Part shown: in pieces, positions 54,272 to 64,000 of the stretch | Position numbering within the stretch: the first letter of the stretch is position 1 | Layout: each line of letters starts with the position of its first letter | Source: Timema cristinae | Taxonomy: Eukaryota; Arthropoda; Insecta; Phasmatodea; Timematidae | Reading direction: 5' to 3' | NCBI GenBank assembly: GCA_039000515.1 | Contig: JBCFYV010011164.1 | Span: 39,996,566 to 40,060,565, forward strand | Length of the DNA stretch: 64,000 nt | The notes under the pieces: generated by a model | Told to the model about the DNA's origin: nothing | Seen by the model: the letters and a program-made list of their open reading frames with translations, nothing else | Databases searched by the model: none | Position numbers and translations under genes: made by a program

Positions 54272-54434
54272 TTATCGTGAATGGGCTATATCCCTGCTGT
54301 CTGTGAGCTCTAGGGGAATATACTGTAAGTTGGCAGCGCCGTCCTTGTAGAGTTCATCATAATAAGAGACAAAAGGAGAATCGTAACTATTATTATGACC
54401 CCACTCAACACATACTTGACTGGACTGAGCAAAA
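54272..54434 (-). CDS. Candidate last coding exon, 53 residues to stop
   Basis: A minus-strand acceptor ATTACGTTGCAG (ending at 54435) is followed by one leftover base. The frame then reads FAQSSQVCVEWGHNNSYDSP, FVSYYDELYKDGAANLQYIP and LELTDSRDIAHSR, then TAA (54272-54274). Codon use and composition look coding. The tail of acidic and hydrophilic residues would fit a cytoplasmic or extracellular C-terminus. No polyadenylation signal is visible before the SINE tail to the left. The product is not recognised. Confidence 0.4.
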
Positions 54435-55230
54435 CTGCAACGTAATTGGTTCCAATACCTAGGAGCCGTATGCAAGAACAAGTAGGAGAGGTAACATCAT
54501 TTAGAGGGGCAAGCAACACTGCTTTAGTCAACTTTTGTTTTAATTCACTCTTGTTAATGATATCACCAAATGTACGCCTGAAATATTAAAAAAACATCTC
54601 ACACATCATTTTTGACAGCTAATTTTTACGTAACAACAACAATAATAATAAAATACTAAATAATAATTCACCAAATTACCAACCCTTGTTGGTGTTCGTC
54701 AGCCTAGTGAGAGGAAAACAAACGATATAGCAACACTACAATATTTTTTAAATAATATTTCATTTATAATTTCTTTACAACTGACCAAATGAGAAAAGGA
54801 ACAATAATGTGGAAATCACAAATACAGCCACTCACAATCTCTACTGTTTATGTAATAAAATTGGCCTCTTCTGAAGCTATACATACAATACATTAAGTTT
54901 AACTTCAATAACCTGTTAAAAATATGATTACCAAACATTCCTAATGAGCATCTATATGAACAATATGTACCTGAAGTCCTTTTATAATTTATATTTGGCA
55001 CATTTCCCCGATTTAATTGTATTCAAAAACTCTACAAGTTTTGCTCACTTTTCCTGTAAACTTTTAAATATAGAGAAAAAGTAGCTTTTAATTGAAAATA
55101 AATACATTTTGTGACGTGATTTATGTATACAGATTCGAGAATTACTTTTCTATCACTTTTTTTATACTTCAAAATTAGTCGTTGTACTCTGGCAAAAAAA
55201 AAAAAATGCCGAATCAACGTTCTTGGACAC
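54435..55230. other. AT-rich gene-free stretch
   Basis: Presumed intron or intergenic DNA upstream of the exon 54272-54434. No second exon was found. Confidence 0.35.
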
Positions 55231-55233
55231 TAT

Positions 55234-55420
55234 TTCGGTGGCCGTGTGTTCTAAGGCTTCACTCTCGTGTTAGACAAGATTGCTAACAACAGAGAGATCA
55301 GAGTTCGTATTCCGGTTGGGTGTATTAAGGGTGGTTTACCCCCTCTATCACCACGCAAATGCGAGTACAATGTCTCTAAATTCAACCTTATCCCTAACTC
55401 ATTCGGTGCTAAAAAAAAAT
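55234..55420 (+). mobile_element. SINE family B with deleted tail region
   Basis: A good head (TTTCGGTGGCCGTGTGTTCT, ACTCTCGTGTTAGACAAGA), a B box (AGTTCGTATTCCGG) and a body to CTAACTCATTCGG. It then jumps directly to GTGCTAAAA, losing the CCCGAACGGGTAGTAAGAC core. The join suggests a deletion at a short repeat (ATTCGG/ACGCGG). Confidence 0.85.
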
Positions 55421-55530
55421 AAAAAATTCTTGGCCGTCCAATTCAATTCATAGGGTTCTTATAATGGGAATCTGTGGAAAGCAACTTTAAAATATAAAAA
55501 ACATAATAAATTCTTTAATGGCCAATATTG

Positions 55531-56110
55531 ATAACACTTTAATTGATTATTAGTATTATTATATATGTGGTGATATTATCTTTCAATAGTTGCAGCTTAA
55601 GGTGCGGCAGAAGGGCGCACAAGTAATTTTACAGTTTTTATAGAATTACAATTTTTTGTCCAAAATAAATCAAATATTTCTCCAGTAGCAACATAGAGTT
55701 TAATTTTCTGCACATGCTAATATCAACAGATCTTAAATATCTGTCAAGGATGTCCTGGAAAGTTGTCAAAACATTTTAAATAAAGAGAAAAAGTTTTGAC
55801 AATATTTCAGGACATCCACGACAGATATTCAAGATCTTTTGATATTAGCATGTGCAGAAAATTAAACTCTATGTTGCTACTGGAGGGATATTTGATTAAT
55901 TTTTGCCCACAAATCTATATTCTATAAAAACTGAAAAATACTTGCACTCCCTTCTACCGCACCTTAAGATCACATGACTTCACGTATGTGAGATCTTTTT
56001 AGAAATATTTATAACTGTAAAAAGGTTACCAGGGACGTTTAAAATGTTCGTGATGTTTGCGTGATTTTATCATGACTTTGGAAACCATGGAATAGCATCC
56101 ATACATTGAT
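55531..56110. mobile_element. Outer dispersed element carrying the palindromic MITE
   Basis: The flanks of the MITE, 55531-55600 and 55964-56110, match in reverse complement one continuous segment at 61826-62036. The outer unit is thus about 215 bases without the insertion. Its own ends and class are unknown. Confidence 0.75.
55601..55963. mobile_element. 363-bp palindromic MITE in a TTAA target
   Basis: The element begins GGTGCGGCAGAAGGG and its right end complements to GGTGCGGTAGAAGGG. The arms pair over almost their full length (about 170 bases each) around a short loop near 55773-55792. It is bounded by TTAA at 55597-55600 and 55964-55967. The paralogous site at 61964-61967 has a single TTAA, confirming both edges. 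The TTAA target is typical of piggyBac, but the GGTGCGG end is not the usual CCC start, so the mobilising transposase is uncertain. Confidence 0.92.
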
Positions 56111-56419
56111 CGATTAGCTTACACTAGTTATCTATGTGAGGTATCATAAATACATATGCTTTGGTTGTGGTTAGTTATGTATTGTTAGTCCTCGACTTAT
56201 GCAGTTAGTTCATTCCTAAAGTATAAAGTTTCCCCTAAATTTTAAGAATCGCGTAAGTCAAATGGAGATTGAACACGGTGTATTTTAGATATATAATTAT
56301 GTTGGTTTGTTTACAGGACACGGCTTACGCTCAAGATAGGTACAAACAAAATGGTGATGACGCTTTCAGTTGTGCGTCAGTAAACTAGGAACACCGTATA
56401 CAGACTAGTGCTGAAACAA
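56111..56419. other. Gene-free stretch
   Basis: AT-rich, no supported feature. Confidence 0.35.
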
Positions 56420-56504
56420 TTAGACAGTTGGTAATATGGAAATTAACATTTTGATTGAAAAGTGAAACATATTCACTAAGTAGTTAAATAAAAGCAAACT
56501 ACAT

Positions 56505-56611
56505 TCTACACTTGTTCGTTTTTTGAAGATAACGTCACTCAGGTGAGCTCCAGCGGACGTCAGGCAAAGCTCAGCACATTGTACATCACTTTCCTCAGCA
56601 TAGAAGATCAT
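56505..56611 (-). CDS. Candidate first coding exon next to ATGGCGG motifs
   Basis: A minus-strand ATG at 56609-56611 opens MIFYAEESDVQCAELCLTSA, then GAHLSDVIFKKRTS, a plausible N-terminus. Just upstream, AAATATGGCGGGAT (about 56624-56637) and AAATGGCGC (about 56650) are YY1-like motifs in the transcript direction. No strong donor ends the frame; candidates are CTGA/GTGACG and AACAA/GTGTAG. The boundaries are therefore uncertain. Confidence 0.25.
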
Positions 56612-56963
56612 CTAATCGTTTCTATCCCGCCATATTTTATAATTAAAGCGCCATTTGATAGATGTCGTTGCTATTCGTGAGTTAAATTACTTCAACCCCG
56701 TGTCCACGAATCCACGTAGCTATAATTAGTACAAGTCAAGGATTTGTTGTATTTTATTAGTCATCATTTATCAGTGAAACTTGAATAAAACAAAATTGGA
56801 GTCCTTAAGGTTTTAATAAAATTTGTCATAGCGCAAATTTACACATATCTTCTTCAAAAGATCCACAGTTTTTAACATAGATTTAAGAAGACACGTGGTT
56901 TGCTTATTTTTCTGAGCAGTAGCTCAGACGTGAGTCATCATTGGACGGATAATTAGGGGTAAT

Positions 56964-57130
56964 TATTATTATTATTATTATTAGCACCGCGTCTTACTAC
57001 CCGTTCGGGTTATACGCACTTACGCTAATGTGTAATGGTAGGGTGATTGTGAGATGAAATGAAGGACCTACAGTTTAACGTGGAATCCGAACCACGGTGG
57101 TGGCCTGGCATTCCCCACATTCACAAGATG
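56964..57130 (-). mobile_element. SINE family A, 5'-truncated, perfect 13-bp TSD
   Basis: Only the 3' half is present, ending in CCCCACATTCACAAGATG at the truncation. The flanks AATTAGGGGTAAT at 56951-56963 and 57131-57143 are identical. Confidence 0.95.
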
Positions 57131-58461
57131 AATTAGGGGTAATAAGTCATACATTGACCCCGACAGAGTTACAAGTGAATCCTTGAATGGACGAACGTAG
57201 ACGTATGTACCTTGATTTTCTTACGAATGGACTCTAGGAGAACCCTTTTATAAAATACAAACATCCCTTTTTGTGATATACACTGACAAAATTTCACTAT
57301 TTAATTAGTGTTAATTTATGGATATTGAAAATATCTATCCAAAATTACAGCTTTAGTGCCTATTTCACATTTATTGTCGCATGAATACATGAGAGTAATT
57401 CTTGTAGCTTATATATATATTTGTCAGATAAGTTCTTTCGTAAAACAATTGGGATATACTTAGACTTGAACTATTTATTTATTTGGTATCTCAATCTGAG
57501 ATAAAACTGTTAACAACCATACCAGAAAAATAATTATATTTGTATTTAATTAATTTCGAAACATAATATATCACTTTATTAAATATATAATTATCATTAT
57601 TTTATATGGTTTAAAATACATCAGGATGAACAAGTATTTGTGATTATTTAATTCAAACAATCCTATATATATATATATATATAAACTCAACAAACATCAA
57701 TATTTTGCATGTAAGCACCTAATTATCGGCATTAAATATTGTTTCATGCGCAGAAGGCAGTCTGCCCCTTCATTTGTCTATGATGTGAGAGCATGCACTC
57801 TAGTAGAGGTTTCTTGTACCTCAACATGTATAGTCAGCGTCGCTGTAAATAGCTATTATAGGCTAAATAATCAGTGTTAAATTGGTAGTTTATCTCAAAT
57901 TTGGCGGTATTTGTGAATAGTAATTAGAATAGACAAAGTTAACACTTTATTTGCATGGACATTCTAGTAAAACTGTGACTAACTTAGTAAATTGGTTATT
58001 AGGAAATATATTGTATAGCCCAAATGTATTGACATTGCACTTTTTTTTCACATTTTTATGATTTGCTGTAATAATAATCCATGCTACTTTCAAAACTCGC
58101 ATCTAAGTTTTGGATACACAGCAGGCATAATTTTATACTAAAATCTTTTCTTTATGGTAATAAAATATGTTATTATTAATTTTATTAAATGTGTACTTTT
58201 TTATATACCATCTGCTGGTTTAAATGTGTTAGTCTTGCCCTCTAACTGAGCATTTATTTTGTTTTAATTAGAATAGAATAGCTTGTGAACAGGGAATATT
58301 ATTAATATTGATTTAGGAATTCACTCTCCATTTAAGTAAAATGTTTATTTTTTTAAATCCATTTTTCTCAATTTAATTTAGTTAAATTAAGTTTGTGTGA
58401 TGATTAAAAATTACAAGTTGCTAGATGTTGAATAAACTGTAATTACTACAATTCATCAAAT
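57131..58461. other. AT-rich gene-free stretch
   Basis: Contains a (TA)n run at 57664-57683. No exon or repeat is supported. Confidence 0.4.
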
Positions 58462-58610
58462 ATTATTATTATTATTATCACCGCGTCTTACTACCCGTTC
58501 GTGTTATACGCACTTTCGCCCACGTGTAATGGAAGGGTGATTGTGAGATGAAATGGAGGACCTACAATTTAACGTGGGATCCGAACCACGGTGGAGGCCT
58601 GGCATTCCAC
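58462..58610 (-). mobile_element. SINE family A, 5'-truncated, 10-bp TSD
   Basis: Only the 3' half is present, truncated at GGCATTCCAC, almost the same point as the copy at 53667-53821. The duplications are TTCATCAAAT at 58452-58461 and 58611-58620. Confidence 0.94.
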
Positions 58611-58744
58611 TTCATCAAATGCGTCTTATAAGTTATACAGGCAACACAGCTTTAAAACATATAATAATAATAGATTCCCCAAATAAATCAACAACACTTC
58701 CAATTGTGGGCACGCTGACTAAACGTCAAGATCTAGTTGTGTTG

Positions 58745-58845
58745 CGAGTGAGGAGGAGGTCGGGATAAAAACCCGTCCGCGTGTACCAAGGGTGGTTTTC
58801 CCTTAAGGATTTCCCATTCTCCATCCACGCCACAATATTAGGTTT
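58745..58845 (+). mobile_element. SINE family B fragment
   Basis: A B-box remnant (GGTCGGGATAAAAACCC) with GTGTACCAAGGGTGGTTTTC and CCCATTCTCCATCCACGC. The tail is absent. Confidence 0.65.
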
Positions 58846-58877
58846 TGTCCCCATATATTTTTTTTTGTTTTTTTTTT

Positions 58878-59122
58878 TTAGCACCACGTCTTACGTCTTT
58901 GGTTATACGCTCATATAATAATTATGCTAATAGTTTTAGGAAATAGGAAGATTATATTTATAGGAAATGTACCCGTGATTGCTTGAAGGGAGAGTGGAAA
59001 ACCATTTTGGAAAAATACCCTCAGTACACCCGACCGAGATTCGAACCTTGACTTCCCCGTCATCAGCGGTTTAGTCTACTGCGGAAGTGGTGCGTAACAC
59101 CACGCGGCCACCGAAGTGGTTT
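58878..59122 (-). mobile_element. SINE family B, full-length copy
   Basis: Minus-strand head CCACTTCGGTGGCCGCGTGG at 59122, B box AGGTTCGAATCTCGG, body CTGAGGGTATTTTTCC, and tail complement at 58879-58905 with part of the GAACGGGTAG segment deleted. Confidence 0.88.
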
Positions 59123-59246
59123 TTCCCATTTGTTAAACTACAAACTGGATTCATGCTGAGGTCCAGGCTTCCTAAATAGAATGACGGCATAAGCGTGTAA
59201 GCTGTAAGTAGTTGAGGACATTAATGCTAGAATGGTATCTGGCTAA

Positions 59247-59498
59247 TTACCCGCGTCGGTGACCACTTGGTCTAAGGCGCTACTCTCGCAGTAGACAAGA
59301 CTGTTGATAACGGGGAGATAGAGGTTTGAATCTCGGTCTGGTGTACTGAGGTTGGTTTTTATCCAAAAGGGGTTTTCACCCTACCCCCACTCAAATACTG
59401 ATACACTTCCTATTAATTTAGCATTCTTCCTAATCACTAAAAGTACTTGCTTTATTAGTAGGCTGAATAAGCGGATAGTAAGACGCGGTTCTAAAATA
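59247..59498 (+). mobile_element. SINE family B, full-length copy with 10-bp TSD
   Basis: Head ACCCGCGTCGGTGACCACTT, B box GGTTTGAATCTCGG, body TACTGAGGTTGGTTTTTATC, tail GCGGATAGTAAGACGCGG. Flanks are ATCTGGCTAA (59237-59246) and ATCTGGCCAA (59499-59508). Confidence 0.92.
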
Positions 59499-59509
59499 AT
59501 CTGGCCAAG

Positions 59510-59985
59510 ACATAAATCTTTCGTATTAAATATTAGCCGTCCTAAATGTTCACAAAATTAAAACCCATTTACAATAATTGTATATGATTCAACTTCCTTG
59601 GTCACGTGACTATGAATGTCTGTGACATGAACAAGGAGGTTATGGTTCAAATAGTTTGAACTCTTTCCGTATGCATGGGGGAAGAAGAGAGGGCTTATAT
59701 GACGTCACTTCTTATTCTCTCTTCAGGTTAATTCCAGGTTTATTCTCTGTTAATAGACCTCATTCTTTTCCATTTGTATTAAGTTATTATATATTGTGCA
59801 CTGATGGTGGGGCAGGTAGAGGGGTGCAGATAGGACATGTCCCCCCCCCCCTTCTGGAATAAATTTTCCTCCCTCTATAATTAGTTCACTTCTCTTTTAT
59901 ACGCACGAATATGATACGATTAAAAACCAACTCTAAATAGCTTTTAGACTCTAGAGGCATCCAACTATAAAAGATTTTCCGATGG
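59510..59985. other. Gene-free stretch
   Basis: Includes a C run (59840-59850). No supported gene. Confidence 0.4.
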
Positions 59986-59989
59986 GCGG

Positions 59990-60355
59990 GAGATACAAAT
60001 AGCCTCCAAAGTTATTTAATTTAAAAAAATCAGGTGAGGGCTACTTTAAATTGTTTTTAAGGGAACTAATTTCCAAAAAATTGTATATTGGGGTCCAGTC
60101 TAAATAACTCAATAAGCATAAAATTTAAAAAAAATTCTGGTAGAAGATCATTTAAATAATGTCTTCTAAAGGCTTCTAGTTTTTTTTTTAATGTCCAGGC
60201 TATGACTTCTATAAATAACTTTTTGTGAAATCCTAATTTTTTAAAAAATCAGGTGAGAATCACTCAAAATAGGTTCAAAGATCTTTTAATTTTCAAACAT
60301 TTCCTGAGGGAGGGCCATTGGAGCCCTTTGTCTTAAGGGAGCAAACATCTAAAAA
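59990..60355. repeat. Dispersed periodic repeat, second copy
   Basis: Recurring AAAAATCAGGTGAG plus (G/A)GCTACTTTAAAT / AATCACTCAAAATAGG modules, ending GAGGGAGGGCCATTGGAGCC. This is the same style as 7501-7745. Confidence 0.45.
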
Positions 60356-60629
60356 AAAAAACTTCACATCACTCCCCTTCCCCTAGCTCACTTTCTCTTC
60401 ACAAATAATATTCCGCCACGACTGCTCTTGTATAAAACGTTTAAAATAAAATAGTAAATACTGGTTACGTCTTATTTCTTGAGAGATTGTTTGTAACCAT
60501 ATAACTAGGGAGTTTATATGTATCGCTGTTGGCTACACTGTCCTTCCCAGCACACCGGGAGGCGGGCAGAACAACAGTTCACAGCGACGAGGCGAGAGCG
60601 TGTGGCCTTGGCAAATAATATGTATGTTT

Positions 60630-60740
60630 GAGAACATCGCGAGTAGAGAGATAAATTTATAGATCAGGTCTATTCAGTCTCGAAGCTCAACGTGACCTTT
60701 CGAAATAGCGGTTTAGTTTCAGTGTGTTTACGACTGTGCT
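60630..60740 (+). promoter_or_regulatory. Core promoter of the signal-peptide gene
   Basis: ATAAATTTATAG (60651-60662) is a TATA-like box. TCAGTC with its A at 60676 lies about 25 bases downstream and fits the arthropod initiator TCAGT. A second TCAGTG at about 60718-60723 is an alternative. A GC-rich, CpG-bearing stretch (60540-60615) lies just upstream. The resulting 5' UTR would be about 70 bases. Confidence 0.5.
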
Positions 60741-60746
60741 GCTAAG

Positions 60747-60795
60747 ATGAATGTGTTTATTGTCACTACGATTCTTGCCGCTATCGCCAATACAG
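60747..60795 (+). CDS. Signal-peptide first exon of a secreted (cuticle-like?) protein
   Basis: GCTAAGATGA starts MNVFIVTTILAAIANT plus one base, then CAG/GTAAGA, a strong donor (intron from 60796) in phase 1. A tiny first exon coding only the start of a signal peptide, split in phase 1, is the usual layout of arthropod cuticular protein genes and many other secreted proteins. The product itself is on later exons, probably beyond the right edge, so it stays unnamed. The promoter at 60630-60740 supports it. Confidence 0.7.
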
Positions 60796-61820
60796 GTAAG
60801 ATTTAAACCATTCACCCATCAGTGTAAAAGTTTCTCTTTTTCTAATTATTGTTGATGTAAAATACTTTTCCACTAAGTTTGTATCAGGTTATTTATGAGA
60901 CCAAGGCCATCATCAAGAAAAAGTATTTTATTGTAATGAGTTATGTTAGTTAATATAAACAGATATCCTAACTTAATTCTAGGGCAATCGCTACCGGTAC
61001 AACAAAAATCGGGATATAAAGCACAAACAATTTATATCATGAACATGTTTTTTTAAACACTACCAAACAATGCTATTAATGATTTTAAACAATATACCTT
61101 ATGTATTGTTGTTAAGACTATTCGGGTCCTGGTTTGTAAAATAATCGCACGAATTATATTTTGGGGGTGTGACAGTGAATTTTCAAACTCTGGGCTTTCT
61201 GAAATAATTAGAAAAGTTCCTAGGTGACAGGGGCAATGTTGATAACACCAGGTGATTTTGGAGTATGAAACACTTCACAGCTAAAAGCAGGGTCAAGGAA
61301 TTATCCCCCGGGATAATGGTAGAGTTTGAAGCGATCATTGAGCCTTCAATCAAGGTTTTAGACAAATGTAGTTTGAAAGTTATTTGTTAGTGATGAATTT
61401 TTCAAGCTACAGGTGTTATTTGTTTTGACATTTATCATCATTGCGTGTAGGAAAACTAATAAGTTTCAGTTCGTAAAAACTCAAGGATTTATCAAGTGAT
61501 CGACTTAAAGCATTACCTAACCTTCTTATGTCTACTAAAGTAAAGTAGTAATAGCCTTAAAACTAGTGGGCAGTGAAAACAGTGCAGCGCTACTAGCCGA
61601 CTTATTGACTAATCTTTCTAGACAATCTTCTTTCAATTTTTGATGAGCTATGAAGTTGGTAACGTTTGAAGAGCAGGATCAACAGTTGGGAGATTTAAAA
61701 TTAGACTTTTTAAGTCTGTGGTAAATAACTTTCATAGCCGAAATTTCTGTGGTACAGAGAAATTTTTGTATTTCCCAAATCAAGATCTCGACTCTCCCCA
61801 AAATTCCCAACGTTCGAGCT
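60796..61820 (+). other. Presumed first intron of the signal-peptide gene
   Basis: Starts GTAAGATTT. No second exon was recognised up to 61820 or in the transposon-rich sequence after it. Confidence 0.4.
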
Positions 61821-61825
61821 CTAGC

Positions 61826-62036
61826 CTAATTCATTGGATATCATTCGGTCCTGTTTCCAAGCATTTCCACGCAAACATCACAAACATTTTAAACGTCCCT
61901 GGTAACCTTTTTACAGTTATAAATATTTCTAAAAAGTTCTCACATACGTGAAGTCATGTGATCTTAAGCTGCAAATATTGAAATATAATATCACTACATA
62001 TATAATAATACTAATAATCAATTAAAGTGTTATATA
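61826..62036 (-). mobile_element. Outer element without the MITE (empty-site paralogue)
   Basis: The reverse complement matches 55531-55600 joined directly to 55964-56110, with a single TTAA at 61964-61967 where the other copy holds the 363-bp palindrome. A partial direct repeat of its end (CCTAATTCATTGGATATCAT) recurs at 62084-62128. Confidence 0.88.
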
Positions 62037-62045
62037 TGCCCCCCT

Positions 62046-62214
62046 ACCCCCCCCCCCCCCCAGCGCAACACCCCTGTCCTTGCCTAATTCATTGGATATC
62101 ATTCAGTCCTATTTCTAAGCATTTCCAGATATATTTCTTAATTATAATCATTAAAAATAACCGTTTATATGGTATTAGTTATAAACTAAACCAACCTAAC
62201 CTAACCTAACCTTA
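62046..62214. repeat. C run, partial duplicate and telomere-like repeat
   Basis: A C-rich run (62041-62062) is followed by the duplicate of the outer-element end (62084-62128), then (AACCT)n at 62193-62214. The complementary TTAGG unit also appears at 62341-62354. Confidence 0.7.
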
Positions 62215-62532
62215 CATTTGGCGCAAGAGCATAAACAACTTATTTTGGAAAAAAATGTATGACCAAAATACCACTTCCAGTGTTATTAATCGCACTAAAC
62301 ATATACCTGACCTTTAATTGTATGAATCATGGAAGGTAATGTTAGGTTAGGTAAGATTTTTCCTAACATTTGAAGCGTTCTTGAATACGGGTCCCTACGT
62401 TGTGCGCCAATTATGTTGTTCTGATATTTTACTGCCGCGATGGACGCCAATTGAAGAATTATAATTAATAAACACTTATTATTTTGACATGTTTTTTTAT
62501 TTCTGAATCTGTTTATTTAATGAGAAAATAGA
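62215..62532. other. AT-rich gene-free stretch
   Basis: Only the short TTAGG-like piece at 62341-62354 was noted. Confidence 0.4.
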
Positions 62533-62667
62533 TCATGTCGTTGAATTATATACGCGGCCTATTGTATGAGCACGGACCGGTGTTGCTGGACCCCAAGTGA
62601 ATTCTATCAGTTCTGGACACCAACTGCCTTTACGTTGCACCATTCTTTGTATATATCCATTGCTCAT
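62533..62667 (-). CDS. Candidate small frame downstream of a CRE/E-box site
   Basis: The minus-strand ATG at 62665-62667 opens 44 codons: MSNGYIQRMVQRKGSWCPEL, IEFTWGPATPVRAHTIGRVY, then NSTT and stop. The sequence is not low-complexity and looks coding, but it is short. TTTTCTAAACTAAACCTTCTCGAAG precedes it in an acceptor-like arrangement. The CRE/E-box pair lies about 180 bases upstream. Function unknown. Confidence 0.25.
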   Translation of the reverse strand: MSNGYIQRMVQRKGSWCPELIEFTWGPATPVRAHTIGRVYNSTT

Positions 62668-62840
62668 GGAAGCTTCGAGAAGGTTTAGTTTAGAAAAACA
62701 AAATACAAGACAAAAACATCTTTGTTTTACTGGGGGTTCTAGAGCCGGAAAATGACTCAAGTTACATTTAAAAATCTCTATTCGAACCTTCGAGAAGAGG
62801 AAGCTATTATTTTAAATTGTCAACCTGACTTGACTAATGT

Positions 62841-62856
62841 CACGTGTGTGACGTCA
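62841..62856. promoter_or_regulatory. E-box plus CRE palindrome
   Basis: CACGTG (62841-62846) is followed two bases later by a full TGACGTCA (62849-62856). Both are palindromic binding sites (bHLH and CREB/ATF). Their pairing in an otherwise AT-rich stretch suggests a promoter or enhancer. Confidence 0.4.
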
Positions 62857-63385
62857 CTGATCAGTGGCTTTTGCCTTCTTAGAAGAAGAAGTGCTTTAAG
62901 CGCCATGTAATAGATTATAATTTAAATGAAATAAGATACGTTTATAAAATTAGGACGATATTATTGTCAATGCTTTCACATACTTTTCAGGGCAAATCAG
63001 TTACATTACACATTATAAACAATTATTTTAACTAACTTATTTATAATTATAAAATAAAATGTCGGTAAATGCTGATGCCAATGGCTGAACGTTATCCAAT
63101 GAAGTAATTAGGTGGAGCTATTATTTTCTAAGCCATGACTCAAGTAGTATTAATATTGATATGACAGGTGTTTTGTTGTGTTTTATTTTATTAATAACGT
63201 TGTTTGATAATGGGCTTTTGTAAAAAAAAAATTGGAAATAAGTTGTTTGTGCCTTAGACCTCAACAATCCAGATTGTCTTTTTAGCACTTTAAGGGGAAT
63301 AATGTTGCAAATATTGTGCATTCATAACTGGATACTTTTTTTTAATACACCTGTAAGACTTAAGAGACCATTGAAATTGATATAA

Positions 63386-63387
<2 letters not shown>
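62857..63387. other. AT-rich gene-free stretch
   Basis: No supported feature. Confidence 0.4.
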
Positions 63388-63457
<70 letters not shown>

Positions 63458-63474
63458 TATTATTACTACTACTA
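63388..63474. repeat. (ATT)n microsatellite with ACT variants
   Basis: About 28 ATT units, with ACT variants at the right end. The poly-Asn reading frame on the minus strand is an artefact. Confidence 0.95.
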
Positions 63475-63659
63475 TTGAAAACCTCCACGGTTTGACATGC
63501 CAAATATAAGATATAATATTTACTAAGATGTTTATGCATTTTTGTAACTACTATTTTTATTTGCCCGTTCACAAACATATATTTAAGGTCTCACTTATAA
63601 TATGGTTAAAAATGAAGTTAAAACCGGTTTTAAAAGGGACATCACACATCAATAGAGTG

Positions 63660-63822
63660 TGGCACTGTAAGGAGAAGTTTTTTTCTAAATGGCGTCCCAA
63701 TCTTCTTCCACGCAAATGAGGGTAGATTTCTTATAAAATGCTTACGTACTCATCCTAACCCCATTAGAGTAATTATCATACATGTGTATGGTCTGAACAG
63801 GTAGTAAGACGTGGTAGAAAAA
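63660..63822 (+). mobile_element. SINE family B, 5'-truncated copy
   Basis: Body GTTTTTTTCTAAATGGCGTC, CTTCTTCCACGCAAATGAGG and ATTAGAGTAATTATC, and tail GGTCTGAACAGGTAGTAAGACG. The head is lost. Confidence 0.8.
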
Positions 63823-64000
63823 AGAAAATTAAATATAAGATTTTGATTTTAAAATAGGCCTAACTATTTGTCAAAGTTTTTGTATTTTTTTTAAATATGG
63901 TAAAACTCTTTCACTGGTCTCAATTCCCCGGTTTCTAAAATCTAACACAGGAAACTGCACAACACTGCGTCGTCTGGTTCGAGCTAGATTAAGTTAGAGG
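63823..64000. other. Window edge, no feature seen
   Basis: AT-rich sequence to the right edge. No exon or repeat is supported. Confidence 0.4.

Noticed and set aside
54310..54531. Minus-strand frame with a hydrophobic stretch (VLSGVIIIVTILLLSLIMM)
   Set aside because: It overlaps the better-supported exon at 54272-54434 in another frame and has no splice or start support. The hydrophobicity is a shadow effect.
63360..63578. Poly-asparagine frame on the minus strand
   Set aside because: It is the translation of an (ATT)n microsatellite.

Overview
The window looks like non-coding DNA from a large, AT-rich arthropod genome. Three things point that way. Short interstitial (TTAGG)n runs match the arthropod telomere unit (23286-23331, 32054-32093, 62193-62214). 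A dispersed repeat carries a 'CCCGCGGCTTTGCTCGCG' head, which I recall as common in arthropods (52436-52890). A signal-peptide exon with a phase-1 donor resembles secreted or cuticle genes (60747-60795). No open reading frame resembles a bacterial or viral gene. Genes, where present, are short exons in long introns or intergenic DNA, so the species and most gene names cannot be fixed from the sequence alone.

Most of what can be annotated is mobile DNA. Two abundant tRNA-derived SINE families dominate. Family A has 12 full or truncated copies. Family B has more than 20 copies with a class II tRNA-like head. A rarer family, D, has a third head. A, B and D end in the same 3' tail (core CCCGAACGGGTAGTAAGAC, then GCGGTGCTAA and a TAA/ATT repeat), which implies one shared LINE machinery. 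A decayed LINE with the YADD reverse transcriptase motif and a (TAA)n end (21790-22805) has a similar last 25 bases and is the local candidate partner. Many SINE copies keep 10-13 bp target-site duplications (TSDs), and one locus (53571-54230) is a triple nest. DNA transposons include a complete 874-bp hAT-type element with a perfect 8-bp TSD (9078-9951), a second hAT-like element carrying a SINE (5104-5842), a 363-bp palindromic element in a TTAA site whose empty paralogous site is also in this window (55601-55963 versus 61964), a diverged relative of it (38062-38382), and a broken P/THAP9-like transposase tail (29453-30084).

The best gene evidence is a set of short first or internal exons. 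These are: minus 39529-39594 (Kozak start, 22 codons, GTGAGT donor, YY1-like motif at the start); plus 60747-60795 (signal peptide, CAG/GTAAGA donor, TATA/Inr upstream); minus 22956-23108; minus 50353-50506 (signal peptide); minus 17444-17626 (acidic); plus 35954-36140; minus 54272-54434 (possible last exon); and a GC-rich cluster at 630-1539. None could be assigned to a named gene.

The most unusual structure is a pair of loci (11860-12320 and 40036-40573) made of about a dozen different short perfect stem-loops in series. Each lies in a unit with a TATA box before it and an AATAAA signal after it. They share an architecture and one short motif but not their stem sequences. They may be leaders or long terminal repeats (LTRs) of one retroelement group, or a structured non-coding RNA.
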